A stretch of 64,000 bases of DNA from assembly GCA_024516035.1 (NCBI GenBank), contig CM044956.1:5764222-5828221 (forward strand), read 5' to 3'. Positions 52,576 to 63,715 of the stretch are shown here, in pieces. Source of the DNA: Bactericera cockerelli. Lineage: Eukaryota; Arthropoda; Insecta; Hemiptera; Triozidae. The notes under the pieces were generated by a model. The model saw only the letters and a program-made list of their open reading frames with translations, was not told the origin of the DNA and did no database searches. The position numbers and the translations under genes were made by a program. Each line of letters starts with the position of its first letter. Within the stretch, counting starts at the first letter, position 1.

Positions 52576-53459
52576 AAAAAAACATATCACAGTTTCAACA
52601 CAAGACAGGTCTTCCATCACTTTCTTGTTTCTCGGACAGCGGACACGCATATGATAATAAAACTGTACACACTAAAGCATAAGGGATTTAATTAACTTTT
52701 CAAAATAAATGAGTTTCAAACAAACACAAAACCTCTATGTACAGGAAAAAAATACATACTAAAAGAGTATATTATAAAACTTGTATACTCTTGTTTTACA
52801 TAATTATTTCTTGTGTCCACATTTATGGGGTTTATATTTTCCATTGTGTGTTTAGTGTTTTAGGATCATGGAAAAAATAATATTCTTTTAGTTCTTTATT
52901 TTCTGTTGATGTTATTTTTCATTTGTACAGTGAGTATACTTTGTAATATGAAGCTTTATCAAATCATTAAAGATATTTCGGTGTTTCTTTTTTTTTTTTA
53001 GAAGATTGGCAGTGAGCCAAAAATAAGCCCATACAGTCACTTTATATATTCGGTGTTAAATAGTGTTTTAATTTAAATAACAATAGTCCTTCTTCTTCAA
53101 GAACCTACGAGAGGTGGTAAGAATCCCGGGTCCAGGTTCGAAGAAAGAAAAAAATGCGGGAAATCTAAATCAGAAGAGATTGAAAAAGAGGAAAGTAGAT
53201 CGTAGATAGAAAAAACAGGAAATAAATAGAGAAAAGTGCGCCATGCCAAATTCATTATACGTCCTACACAAAACCCACCCACGAATTCATTATGCGTCCT
53301 TCGCAAAACCCACCCACGCTACCACGCCCATGGCACACTATCCTACTGTCTATGTTTATCTCTCCAGCCTTCTTCCTCCTATTCAGTATTCTGCCTACTT
53401 TTATCCATCTATTAACTCACCCCCTCAGTATACTCATGTTACTCATAGCCTTCTTACGG
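52576..53459. other. Unassigned stretch
   Basis: Mostly AT-rich to 53090. At 53243-53320 'attcattatacgtcctacac' and 'attcattatgcgtccttcgc' form a short direct repeat with aaaacccaccca. Confidence 0.45.
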
Positions 53460-54690
53460 ACCCCCCCCCCCCCCACCACTTTTGATGAAACTCTGCCATC
53501 CCCTCTCATCTTAATTTCCATCTTCACAGCCTATTCTGCTGCACATCCTCAGTCTACTCATCCATCTCTTAGCTGATCCCCTCCACAGCATACTCATGGC
53601 TCTCTTACTGACCCTCACTTCCCTACTCACAGTCCTCAGCTTGATTTTGATAATAAGACGACACCACCCTCTCACAGTAAACATTCCCATAACCTGATAA
53701 CCTACTTTACATTTCCACAGCCTACTTTTCATCTCTTAGCTTACCCCTTCCACAGCATATTTAACGCCCTCTTATCTGTAAGATAAGAGATATCGTAGGG
53801 TCTGCCCTACGAAAGCTCCTCCCCCCAACCGCTTGGTATTGATGATAAGAAGATATCACCATATCCATCTCCATAGCCTACTCTCCATCTTAACAGCCTA
53901 CTTTATATCTTGGCTTAAGCCCTACACATATTACTCAAAGAAACTCTACGCAAGACCCACACTCAGTTTGCTATCGTTGATGTCACGATGCTCGCCATTT
54001 TCACAATCTACTCCACCTCCTACTTAGCCTACTCAAGCCCTGATCCCGGCTTGCTATTGATAATGACACACTGCCATCCTACCTTTTCACAACTCACTTT
54101 GAATCTCCACAGCCTACTTTGCCTCCTACTTTACCTACTCAAGCCCCCCTTACTAAAAGGTCCAACAACTCATGCCCCGATCCCGGTTTTCTATTGATGA
54201 TGACACAGTTGACACACTGCAATTATACTTCTCTGCCACTTACTTTGCATCTCCATAGCCTACTTTGCCTACAAAAGTCTAACTTACTATAAGGATACTC
54301 CAACTCAAGCCCTGATCCCGGCTTGCTATTGACGATAACACTGTGCCATCCTACTTCTCCACAACTAAATTTTCATCTCCACAGCCCACTTAGCCTATTC
54401 AAGCCGCCCTTACTAAAAAGAGGGGGCCTCCAACACACTGCCTCTCATCCTACTCTTAATCTCCACAACTCACTCTTCATCTCCACAGCCTACTTTGCCT
54501 CCTGCTTAGCCTACTCAAGCCCCTCTTACTGAAAGGGAGGCCCCCAACACACTCATCCTACTCTTAATCTCCACAACCTACTTTGCCTCCTACTTAGCCT
54601 ACTCAAACCCCTCTTACTGAGAGGCCCCACCTACTCATCAAGCCCTAGGCCCAGCCGAGTGAGTATTGATGATGACACGCTCGCTACAAT
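53460..54690. repeat. Degenerate tandem array, period about 130-190 bp
   Basis: 'gatcccggcttgctattgat' + ataatgacaca recurs near 54042, 54180 and 54310, with weaker forms near 53640, 53830 and 54650; each is followed by 'ctccacagcctactttgcct' and 'tactcaagccc'. C15 run at 53461. Pyrimidine-rich on the plus strand. Confidence 0.75.
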
Positions 54691-54759
54691 GAAAAATTAT
54701 CCGGGCGAAGATTGTAAGTGATAAATAATAGCGAGGAACCTTTTTTCCCTAGGAGAAAA

Positions 54760-55010
54760 GATTAATGTAAACTCTCTTGATGAGACGGAGAAGAAGAGGA
54801 GAGACAGATGAAAAAGAGGAGTATAGTGATGGGGGTGGGGTTTAATGAAACGACGAGAGAAAGGAGAAGAGTAATTGATAGAAAGAGAGGAACTAAATAT
54901 GTAGATGAGTATGAAAAGAAAATGAGAGAAAGAAAAGAGACAGTCAGGAAGAAATACACAAGAGAAAGATAAGAAAATAAGGAAAAAAAGAAACATTTAG
55001 GAAAATTTGA
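54760..55010. repeat. A/G-rich tract
   Basis: Degenerate gagagaaaga units; overlapping minus-strand frames are by-products. Confidence 0.7.
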
Positions 55011-55091
55011 TTCCGGAAACGAAAAATTGAACTGAATAGGTATTTTGTTTATTTGTACAGTAATTGTATTACATACAATACTATAACTAAT

Positions 55092-55139
55092 CGACCTCAG
55101 TAGCTTGATCAATAAGGCGGCAGACTTGTAACCTGGAGA
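55092..55139 (+). mobile_element. SINE family A head fragment
   Basis: 'gacctcagtagcttgatcaa' + taaggcggcagacttgtaacctgg; stops before the B-box. Confidence 0.7.
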
Positions 55140-55220
55140 AAAATATGATAATGACAAGAAAAACACGAAAGAGGCAATGAACACGATGAAACAGGCAAAA
55201 AAAATCTCTTCTCTTCATTA

Positions 55221-55405
55221 GGGTTGGGTGGAAGAGATTGCCAAAGGCAATAATCCCACCCTTTAGGTAGGCCATTACCTTTATTCTCTTTTTTGTTCTT
55301 GTTTCTTTGTTCAATCTATTTATATTTTCTTTATAATTTCATTGTATTGTACTGTAAATATTGTACTTTGTCTTCACCTAATAAAAAGTAATACAATAAT
55401 AATGA
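55221..55405 (+). repeat. Family E LINE-like 3' tail
   Basis: 'agggttgggtggaagagatt' + gccaaaggcaataatccc; tgtactttgtcttcacctaataaaaag and CAATAATAATG end. Confidence 0.8.
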
Positions 55406-55409
55406 TGGA

Positions 55410-55910
55410 GACAAAAAAAAAACCCATTTCAGATGATAAAGAAAAAGATGAGAGAGAACCAGATGATAGATATAAAGAAGAAGATCAGAAAGAAATAGAG
55501 AAAAATATAATAGAGACAAAGAAAAGGATGAAAGAAACAAAAAAAAGAGAAAGAAAGAAGTGATAAAGAATCAGAAGATAGATATAAAGAAAAAGGTAAT
55601 AAAGACTTAGAAAAAATGATAGAGACAAAGAAAAAGATTAAATAAACAAAGAAAGAGAAAGGAAAAAGTGATAAAGAATCAGAAGATAGTTATAAAGAAA
55701 AAGGTAATAAAGACTTAGAGAAAATGATAGAGATAAAGGAAAATATGGAAGAGATGATAAAAAAAGGTGATAAAGAATCAGATGATAGTTATTGAGAAAT
55801 AAAGACTTTGAGGAAAAAAATATAGAGACAAAGAAAAATATGAAAGAGTGAAAGAAAAAAATGAAATCGACAGGGAAAAAGATGATAAAAACAACAAAAG
55901 AGGAAAATAA
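55410..55910. repeat. A/G-rich minisatellite, period about 98-118 bp
   Basis: 'gtgataaagaatcagaagat' at about 55560 and 55668, 'gtgataaagaatcagatgat' at about 55766; the rest of the unit (aaaaaggtaataaagactta) also aligns. Confidence 0.85.
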
Positions 55911-55984
55911 GAGGAAACACCGAAGAAAACATACTTATCCACCTCACCACTACGGTGTATGAGTATATCCCTGGGCATGAAAGT

Positions 55985-56092
55985 ACTCAAGGCGAGGAAG
56001 ATTAGATGCAAGCGATGTAAGTTCTTAAGGCCAGGAAGATTAGACGCAAGCAATATAAGTACTTTAGACGGGGGAGATTAGAAGCAACGGTT
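55985..56092. repeat. 38-bp tandem repeat, 3 copies
   Basis: 'aaggcgaggaagattagatg', 'aaggccaggaagattagacg' and tagacgggggagattagaag, each followed by caagc and a gtaagt(a/t)ctt spacer. Confidence 0.85.
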
Positions 56093-56179
56093 CGCTAAAA
56101 TACTACAGCTCAAAGGCCTTTGTTACCGTACATCTAATGAAATGAGAAAACACTTAATATATCGGGAATGGGGAATTAG

Positions 56180-56210
56180 GTTCTCCCTCTCTCTCTCTCT
56201 CTCTCTTTAA
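56180..56210. repeat. (CT)n microsatellite
   Basis: Short pure run ctctctctctctctctctc. Confidence 0.9.
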
Positions 56211-56307
56211 CTCAAGTCTATACTCTATATCAGGGTTGCCCAAACTTCGTACCACCTCGGACCGTAAGGGATCAATCTAGAACGTTCTTTATTGAGTAAT
56301 AATAATT

Positions 56308-56671
56308 ATAACAATCATTATTGGAAGGTAATCACCAGGCGAGGTTAATGCTCAGAGCATTTTCTACCACGTAATCCTCAGAGTCTTATCATTATGTGGT
56401 CAAAATCTCAAATTAATGAAAGTTAAGCTATCATATTTGTGTTAATCACCTCCTCCTGATATCACAACTAATCAAACTCGCTTTACTAAATCTACGCTGA
56501 AACCGGGACTTGAACCACCGACCTCCAGGTTACAAGTCTGCCGCCTTATCGATCAAGCTACTGAGGTCGGTATCTTAAATTAACGAGGAAAAATTATTGT
56601 GCTGGGTGAGATTCGAACCATTGGATCAATACGCTACCTGGATTACTAGACTAGCGCGTTAACCACTTGAA
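56308..56671 (-). mobile_element. SINE family B interrupted by SINE A
   Basis: 3' part 56308-56419 ('ggaaggtaatcaccaggcga', 'taatcctcagagtcttatca') and head part 56573-56671 (B-box complement attcgaacc, 'agactagcgcgttaaccact'). Confidence 0.87.
56429..56571 (-). mobile_element. SINE family A nested in SINE B
   Basis: Complete: 'tatcatatttgtgttaatca' tail, 'gaaaccgggacttgaaccac' and 'cgatcaagctactgaggtcg' head. Flanked by a duplication of SINE B sequence: tctcaaattaatga (56406-56419) and tcttaaattaacga (56573-56586). Confidence 0.9.
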
Positions 56672-57021
56672 GTACATTTTAGGGTTCTTTTTGGGTTTGA
56701 AATACATAAGATTGGAGATCACATTGCTCCATTTGGTATTTCGACTCTTGTTGGTCCATGACAATTAGTAAAAAGTGCGTACTCTTGCACGCATATCAAA
56801 CACCTTGGCCGAGGTGTGAAGAACGCCTATACAAATAAAAGACAGCCCGGCAGAGTGTAATTTTACCTACTGTATGAATAAGAATTGATACACAGGAAGA
56901 TAGGCTAGACATTCCTATGATTGTATGTAATACAGTAGAAGGAGGCAAATAAGTGGGATATTGTTTTTACTACTTGACCTATTTTGTCCCCTTTATGTTT
57001 AACTTCTCACTTTTCTAGTAC

Positions 57022-57193
57022 AACTTCTCACTTTTCTGTTTATACTGATTAAAATAGAGAGGTTAGTTGATGGCATGGATATTCAGAACTATTTCCTGCT
57101 AATGAGAGCAAATAAGCTCGAAACAGCTGTCCAGGTATGTTCTGATATTCATGTACATCTAGTACAACTTCTCACTTTTCTGTTTATACTGAT
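57022..57193 (+). repeat. 170-bp repeat, second copy
   Basis: Nearly identical to 8250-8421. Here it is followed by hAT-like end sequence, not by the endonuclease remnant. Confidence 0.8.
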
Positions 57194-57540
57194 ACTGATG
57201 TTAATATCTGCTGAGCGGGCCTCAAAAAGGATCTCGCGGGCCGCGGTTAGGACAAACCTGCTCTATACACTTGGACTAAGTGCCATAGATAGAGTAGATG
57301 TAGATTACACAATGCATTTGCGATACCTCTTAAGTAATATGTACGTATGTACTTTATCATAAACATAATTATATTGTATAAATTTAATTATACACGGTAA
57401 TGTTAAAATAACAAAGTTGTGATAATTTTGTGTTACGTCATAATTACTTGAGCTCATGCAATTTTTTTTACCAAAATTGGGACCCGTAGTGAAATAAATC
57501 TATGTACCTAATCTATGTAAATATTGAAGGGGCTAAATCC

Positions 57541-57710
57541 GTTGGGTGGAATTGATTGCCATAGGCAATAACCCTGCCCTTTAGTTTGTACATTTATTGT
57601 TTATATTGTTTCCTCTTTTTATTTTTTTATATAATGATTATTTGTATTGTACATATACAATATACATGTCTTTGTATCTAATAAAGCATTTTATAATAAT
57701 AATCCGTATT
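57541..57710 (+). repeat. Family E LINE-like 3' tail
   Basis: 'gttgggtggaattgattgcc' + ataggcaataaccctgcccttt, and 'gtctttgtatctaataaagc' with TAATAATAA end. Confidence 0.8.
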
Positions 57711-58419
57711 CAGACTCAATCCGTAGCTCAATGGGTTTGAATAACACCCGGACTCAATTCGTTACTGTCTAAAAATAAATAAATCTTTAAATTCACTTTA
57801 GAGTTCATTCACGATACACTGATTCCTATAGCAGGGCTGAAACTTTGTGACTGAGATATAAAATTGTTTTAAAAAAAAGTGTTTTTCCTTTGATAATAAT
57901 GCTCCAAAAACTTGAGGATTTGGCTGGGACAGATGAAAAATCGAAGAAAAAAATATTTAAAAAAAATTAAGGCATTCAATTTTGTATGTTAAAAAAAAAA
58001 CAAAAAGTTAGCGAAGACTGTGGTTTGACAAAGTTCTCGACCTTATTCCACTTTGAAATTGACTGATAAGTGCTTTACTTCAATTGGAGCTCTTATAAAT
58101 ACTTAAATACCTCCGAAAACTCAAAGCAGGAACCCCGCCCACCCCCGTCTCTTGCGAACACAATTTTCCAAAGGAAACAATTTTCCTCGCCGAAGCGAGA
58201 TTCAAAAAGCAAGACGCAAAATAAGAGCGAGAACAATTCAGACATTTCATATTGATTAATTAAATATGTCCGTCCGTTTTCAAGAGTCCCCCGAAACAAA
58301 AGATGTCGAGCTTTCTTTTGTGAGCAAATGAGAGGAGGGGGGAGGATTCTTTTTGAGTGAATTAAAACGGGACAATGGCTGGTGCGTTATCCTTGGGGGT
58401 TGGGGGAGGGATGAATGTG
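57711..58419. other. Unassigned stretch
   Basis: Nothing recognised. Confidence 0.4.
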
Positions 58420-58505
58420 AGAGATCCTTAGGGGAATCGGGGGAGATCCTTAAAGAGGACTGGGGGAGATTCTTGGGGAGGACTGGGGGAGATTCTTGGG
58501 GAGTA
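58420..58505 (+). repeat. G-rich tandem units, G-quadruplex potential
   Basis: Units of about 24-30 bp with runs GGGGG (58462), GGGG (about 58475), GGGGG (about 58485) and GGGG (58498-58501), loops 6-9 nt: four tracts of at least four G. Confidence 0.8.
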
Positions 58506-58770
58506 TATGAAGAGATGAATGGGGGAGAGTTTCACTTCCATGACACAAATCCCAAGTGCGCGCCATTACTTGGAGCGTCTTGTTCTTGGGCGCTTCCTTT
58601 CGGACACAATGGAACGAAGAAGGTGCTTTTAACTTCAGGATGTCCTGAATGGATGTCTCATGTGAGGAAGAGAACGAGATGATTAAAGAAAGAAGATGAG
58701 AGAAAGTGAGAGAAGTCAGGAAATATTTATAAGGATACTTTTAAAAGATAAAAATGAACTAAAAAGAAAT
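58506..58770. other. Unassigned spacer
   Basis: Part of a 109-codon frame from 58353 with no recognised family. Confidence 0.3.
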
Positions 58771-59098
58771 ACACTGCCAATTATAGACACAATACATCTT
58801 CGTGATTGGTTCACATTGTATAATGCACGTGGCAATTTTGAGTTTTTATACTAAATCACTTATATCTCCAAAACCGCTAGATCGATCAAATTTGTTTTAT
58901 ATTTTAGAATACCGTTTTCCCTAGATTTTAGATTCCACAAAAAATTCTGTATTGGCAAGTCGTAGACCTTATTTTTGCACTTCTTTGGTAATTTTTTTTG
59001 GGTTTTCTTAAATATCAATGATAAATCATATTTTATTTAAAAAATAATAATTTCAAATGTACTACATAAAACACTAAAACGCATAAACATACAAAATT
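58771..59098 (+). repeat. Family N copy, 5' part
   Basis: 'actgccaattatagacacaa' onward through 'ttccacaaaaaattctgtat' to the aaaatttc motif, where it stops abruptly at the tandem array. Confidence 0.82.
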
Positions 59099-59281
59099 TC
59101 TCTGGGATTTGCTACTTATGCGTCAACTGCTCTCAGTCACCAAACAGTTGCTCTGGGTTTGCTACTAATGCGTCAACTGCTGTCAGTCACCAAACAGTTG
59201 CTCTGGGTTTTGCTACTAATGCGTCAACTGCTGTCAGTCACCAAACAGTTGCTCTGGATTTCGCTACTAATGCGTCAACTG
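59099..59281. repeat. 58-59 bp tandem repeat, 3+ copies
   Basis: 'gctactaatgcgtcaactgc' + tgtcagtcaccaaacagttgctctgg repeats with almost no divergence. Confidence 0.95.
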
Positions 59282-59454
59282 GAAGAGAAAAGGGATGAAC
59301 AATATTGCTGAAAGCCGTACGTTGGATTGAAAATATGAACGGGACATAAAATGAAATCTCATTATCTCGAAAGCATTTTCTCTAAACATAGGTCGCGCCA
59401 TCTTTAGTCCTTTCTGAGTTTGAATTTTTTTTTCCTATGAGGAGGTAAAATTTT

Positions 59455-59715
59455 TGGGTTGGGTAGAAGAGATTGCCATAGGCACTAACCTCGCCCTTTA
59501 GTCAGGACATTATGTTTCTATATATTTTTCTATTCTTTTTCATTTTTATTGTATATAATTTTTCTATTCTTTTTCATTTTTATTGTATATAATTTTTCCA
59601 TTTTTTTTCATTTTTATTGTATATAATTTTTCCATTTTTTTTCATTATTAAAATATTTATTTGTACTGTCCATTTATATCAAATGAAGTGTTGAATAATA
59701 ATAATAATAATCATT
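59455..59715 (+). repeat. Family E tail with an internal 34-bp expansion
   Basis: 'gggttgggtagaagagattg' + ccataggcactaacc; the T-rich part holds four copies of 'ctttttcatttttattgtat' + ataattttt; ends with ATAATAATAATAATAAT. Confidence 0.8.
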
Positions 59716-59728
59716 TACTAATTCAATA

Positions 59729-60255
59729 CAAAGTGTAGGAGTGTAGGTTTTAGGTGCTTATAAAGGATCACTATAGACCCTAAAATCCTCTTCTCTACCA
59801 GCACGGAAACACCCGGAACCGTACAGTTACTTCGGGTGTATTCTTTCCTTCTTCTTGCATCGTATGGGGCCGAATGGGGCTTGAAGCTTTCTATCATCCT
59901 ACTCTCTCTCTCTCTGGTTAGTCATCTTTTTAATGAAAAGGAGGTAAAATCTTCTACTTCTTCTAGACAAAGTGTAGGTTTTAGAAGCTTATAGAGCATA
60001 AATTTACCCACTAGAATCCTTTTATCTACCAGCACGGAAACACCAGGAACCGTACTGTTACTTCGAGTGTATTCGTTCCTTCTTCTTGCATCGTATGGGG
60101 CCGAATGGGGTATCTAGCTTTCTGTCATCCTCCTCTCTCTCTCTGGTTAGTGATCTTTTTAATTTTACTTCTTATTATATTGTGTATTAATTTGTAATTA
60201 ACAGTTTGTTTATATGTGTGTCCTTATCTAATAAAGTGTAAAATAATAATAATGA
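59729..60255 (+). repeat. Two tandem 238-bp units ending in a family E tail
   Basis: 'acaaagtgtaggagtgtagg' (59729) and 'acaaagtgtaggttttagaa' (59967) start aligned units containing 'accagcacggaaacaccagg' + aaccgtac, cttgcatcgtatggggccgaatgggg and a short (CT)n with ctggttag. The second is followed by the last part of family E (60172-60255, tctaataaagtgt, AATAATAAT). This may be LINE 3' UTR with a duplicated segment. Confidence 0.8.
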
Positions 60256-60544
60256 TTTTTTCAATTTGGTTCCAGTGTTCTTCTGTTTTCTATCATTATT
60301 TTTACTATGTTTCTGGTGTTATTGCATGTCCAATTTTATCTTCACATTCTGAGTTTGATAGTTGAAAAGATTTTTTTAAGTTATCAAAATGGGTGATAAT
60401 TTAAATAATATTCGAAGGAGATGTTGAACAAATTGGAATCAATCTCGCCTATTGGATACAAACAGTACAACAGCGATCTGATTGGAGGCAATCTGTTGAT
60501 CAGACATACGGTTTTGCGGGCGTTAGTAACAGTTAAGTAAGTAA
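60256..60544. other. Unassigned stretch
   Basis: Nothing recognised. Confidence 0.4.
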
Positions 60545-60655
60545 GTTATCATTTTAAAATTTGTGTTTATCACGATTAAATAGTGATATCACAATTAGTT
60601 ACTTAAACTACCTCAACTATTTTTTTTCGTAAGTAGGGACTTGAACCGGCCTCCC
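60545..60655 (-). mobile_element. SINE family A tail, diverged
   Basis: 'tttgtgtttatcacgattaa' + atagtgatatcac, then agtagggacttgaaccgg; joined directly to the 5S SINE that follows. Confidence 0.5.
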
Positions 60656-60664
60656 GAATACAAT

Positions 60665-60800
60665 TCCAAAATAGGCAGCATCACGAGGGTTCAAAATTGA
60701 ATGGTCACCCATCCAAGTCATAACTTCGCTCAACGTTGCTTAACTTTAGTGACAGAACGAGAACTGTTGCATTCAACGTGCCATCGACGCTGTCTTATAG
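60665..60800 (-). mobile_element. 5S SINE, head
   Basis: Minus strand: 'gacagcgtcgatggcacgtt' + gaatgcaacagttctcg, ctaaagttaagcaacgttgagcg, 'ttggatgggtgaccattcaa'. The body and tail are absent. Confidence 0.85.
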
Positions 60801-61286
60801 AGTTCTCACATCACATTTGTTTACAAATCCTTACAATGTGTCCCACAGGACCTCACAACAAAAACAACACTACAAAATACACCACACACAGGACACAGAA
60901 GGAGCCCAGAAAATTGCTTCTGGGCATTCACAGGGTTAACCCATCAATCCTTCCACCACCATGACACAACGATCATGGACACGTAAAGTAAGTAAGTAAG
61001 TACAGGACCTCAAATTCTACGAAGCACCGAACAGGCTGGAAATAGGAGGTTCAAAAACACAACCGTTTTCAATAGAGGCGGAAGAAAAAAAGGAATTTTG
61101 TAGAAACACGAATTTCGAGACAGAGAGAAATCCAATATAAATTTTAATGTACAAATTCAGTAAATACATGTTATTATTCCAATGATTGCGTCGGGGAAAA
61201 GAAATTTCCAATTTCGGAGAAGACAATATTTGGATTTCACATTTGAATTAACATTATACATAACAAATTGTATATTGATATAGCAA
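60801..61286. other. Unassigned stretch
   Basis: (GTAA)n at 60987-61001; otherwise nothing recognised. Confidence 0.4.
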
Positions 61287-61318
61287 GAACAATCCAGGGA
61301 GCCTTCCCTGGATTGTTC
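61287..61318. repeat. Perfect 14-bp-stem hairpin
   Basis: 'gaacaatccaggga' and 'tccctggattgttc' around a 4-nt loop. Confidence 0.85.
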
Positions 61319-62229
61319 AAATAAAAGATTTGTGACACAATATCGTTTTGATATTGATACTGTGGGGGAATCCTTCATTTTTTTCCCCCCTGAATGTTGG
61401 GACACATTTTCCTTGGAAACTTCTCTGCATGATAGGTTGAAATTCTAAGCAACAGTTTTCCACGAACATTAAACCTGCGTGCTGCTTCTTTTTGTATTTT
61501 TCCTAGGAATATAGTTGATCTTAGGTTTGTTAAAATTATTTTTGTTATTCTTGAGAAAAATATTCAATTTGTGGTACATTTTTTATCTATTGTACGACGA
61601 TAAATAACAGAACGTACATAATATTGAAAAGAATTCGTTATGATAGCTGTTATTATATAAACTAGAAAATCAGTGATAGAGGTTGATTGTCTGGTTGTCA
61701 AACTTCCTTAACGGAACTCATCTTCATTCAGCATTGGAAAAGGAATTTTATGTCTAAATTAATTTATGTATTTTTAATACATCATATTTTTTCAAGTTTC
61801 CATGTATTTTTTTAAGCAAATAAACTTTATCAATTGACAATACGAGTATAGTCACCATCAAAAGATAAAAATCTTATTTGTGAAAGATGAACCGTGTGAA
61901 ACCAGCAAATATGATCCTCGCTAATTTTGAGGTGGTATGAATCTTTACAATATATTCCTTTATAAATATATTCCTTTTGACTTGAATTTTGAGCACTTTA
62001 TTTTAAATATATACGAGTATACTTTGTTTTTCCATGAAACAATCTGCGAATTCAAAAACACACTCTAGCAAAAACAAAAACATACTTAGTAAAGTTAAAA
62101 ACAAAACATTTGAAAATGAAATGTACAACATCCCTGCATTATTATTATTAGTTTGATATCAGGGGTGAAGTTAGGTAGTGTAGGTAGATCTCCTGGATTT
62201 TTCTCACAAAAATATTTTTAAAAGAAGGT
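61319..62229. other. Unassigned AT-rich stretch
   Basis: Nothing recognised. Confidence 0.4.
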
Positions 62230-62345
62230 GAGATCATTACTATAAGTATATTCTATCACCCAAACTTACTCTTATTATGTGGTCACTTGCTCAAATAAAT
62301 GAACAAGTGACCGTAATCACATCATTGACCATCAATGCAGCGCTT
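62230..62345 (-). mobile_element. Decayed SINE family B body
   Basis: 'tctatcacccaaacttactc' + ttattatgtggtcac, and 'aaataaatgaacaagtgacc'. Confidence 0.5.
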
Positions 62346-62575
62346 TGTAAGTCTAGCGCCTTAACCACATCAACTTTCAATGTGCTTTTTTTTACATTTT
62401 AAGTCGAGCGCCTTAATCACATCAACTTTCAATGTAGCTTTATATTTTAAATTTTAAGTCCAGCGCCTTAATCACATAAACTTTCAATGTATCTTTATTT
62501 TTTTACATTTTAAGTTGAGCGCCTGAACCACATCGACTAGCAATGCAGGGTTATTATTTACATTTTAAGTCTATC
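62346..62575. repeat. Tandem ~60-bp repeats derived from a SINE head
   Basis: 'agcgccttaaccacatcaac' + tttcaatgt recurs four times, separated by ttttacattttaagt. The agcgc.ttaaccac core is the minus-strand A-box end of SINE B. Confidence 0.85.
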
Positions 62576-62958
62576 CTTCCTCCTCCTTATTCCTCCTCTT
62601 TCAACCTCTCCTCCTCTTTATGTTTACTGTCACACAATTTTCCATCAAATTTTCTCTTTTTTTCAAAACATTCTACATAACACACAAGAAACTGAGCATT
62701 ATTAAATTAGTCGCAGCATTTGTGTATTGCGTTGCTGTGAGCGAAATTTCTCAGGATAATGTCTCAAATTCTGCTTTCTTTATTACTCTTTCCACGTACG
62801 AAAAATGAGTTTTTCAATTTTCTTGAAAATTTGTAGAAGTAAACAAACAACTAAACATATTTTTTTTTAGCACAAGCTGACATCCTTCAGTCCTTGAACA
62901 TAATTTTTTTCGAATAAAAATTCAAAGTTTTCTTTTATGCTGTGTTTATCAATTCAAT
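62576..62958. other. Unassigned; ORF with a hydrophobic stretch
   Basis: Plus frame 62620-62808 has LSIIKLVAAFVYCVAVSEIS at residues about 24-43, which resembles a signal peptide if translation began just before it, but no ATG is there. No splice context found. Confidence 0.2.
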
Positions 62959-62959
62959 A

Positions 62960-63127
62960 ATACTACTCTGGAAGGTAAACACCAGACGAGGTTAATGTTA
63001 AAATCATTGTTTACAACAGACACTTTAAGTCTTATAATTATGTGATGATATACTAAAAAAATGAAGAAAATTCATGCACTGGGTGAGAACTTAACCAATA
63101 AATACCAGACTAGCGTGTTAACCACGT
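62960..63127 (-). mobile_element. SINE family B
   Basis: 'ggaaggtaaacaccagacga' + ggttaatg, 'gcactgggtgagaacttaac', 'ccagactagcgtgttaacca'. Confidence 0.8.
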
Positions 63128-63132
63128 GTCTG

Positions 63133-63336
63133 TGTTGTAGCCCACGGCATGGACAATGTCCCCCCTCTGAAGAAGTGACATAATACTTCCGATTTAGGTG
63201 CTGGGTCAACACGAGTGCACCGGATGGTATCCCTTACAAACAATTGAACCAAATTAAGAATACAAATTTTTTTGTATCGAAGGCGGGACTTTCCGCATGG
63301 CAAGCGAGTACTTAACCACTGAGCTGATTGTGCGCT
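63133..63336 (-). mobile_element. SINE family I, nearly full length
   Basis: Minus strand: A-box 'cagctcagtggttaagtact' + cgcttgccatgcgg, ...tttggttc, body 'gcactcgtgttgacccagca' and ttatgtcacttcttcagagggg. Confidence 0.8.
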
Positions 63337-63339
63337 CAT

Positions 63340-63478
63340 TAACCTCATCCAGTCAGGGTAAGACTGGAAATACCAGCGTCACGTTTTCAGAGGGAACAGA
63401 ATTTCTGTGTCAAAAGTCTACACCAACCGGGAATCGAACTCAGGATATCTGGACTACAGGCAGCAGTCACAACCTTTT
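63340..63478 (-). mobile_element. Family J SINE, tRNA head plus body start
   Basis: Minus strand: 'ggttgtgactgctgcctgta', B-box 'gagttcgattcccggttggt', 'aaattctgttccctctgaaa' + acgtgacgctggtatttcc and actggatgaggttaatg, the last two being body sequence of the 5S SINE. Confidence 0.75.
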
Positions 63479-63539
63479 TTTTTTAATAGAAGAGGAAAAT
63501 TTGCATGAAACAGCAACGTAGGTTAGTAGTAAGGTTACA

Positions 63540-63715
63540 AGCGTAGTTTTTTGAGGATTTTAAAGAAAAAAACTGAATTTGCTCAAGACACGATTTCCAT
63601 AGAAGCGTAGTTTTTTGAGGATGCGAATTCTATAGAAGCGTAGTTTTTTGAAGAAAAAACGGAATTTGCTCAAGACACGATTTTTATAGAAGCGTAGTTT
63701 TTTGAGGATGTTTAT
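63540..63715. repeat. Minisatellite with 'gaagcgtagttttttgagga' unit
   Basis: Five repeats of the unit, alternate ones followed by 'ggaatttgctcaagacacga' + ttt, so the higher-order period is irregular. Confidence 0.88.

Larger units (their letters stand above)
56231..57260. mobile_element. hAT-like element carrying nested SINEs
   Basis: Ends CAGGGTTGCCCAAACTTCG and the complement of CAGGTTTGTCCTAACCGCG, with 8-bp duplication ctctatat (56223-56230) / ctctatac (57261-57268). The right end also has gagcgggcctcaaaaaggatctcgcgggccgcgg-type GC-rich subterminal sequence (given here in outline: 57215-57246). Holds SINE B, which holds SINE A, and a copy of the 170-bp repeat (57022-57193). No transposase. 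Confidence 0.82.
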
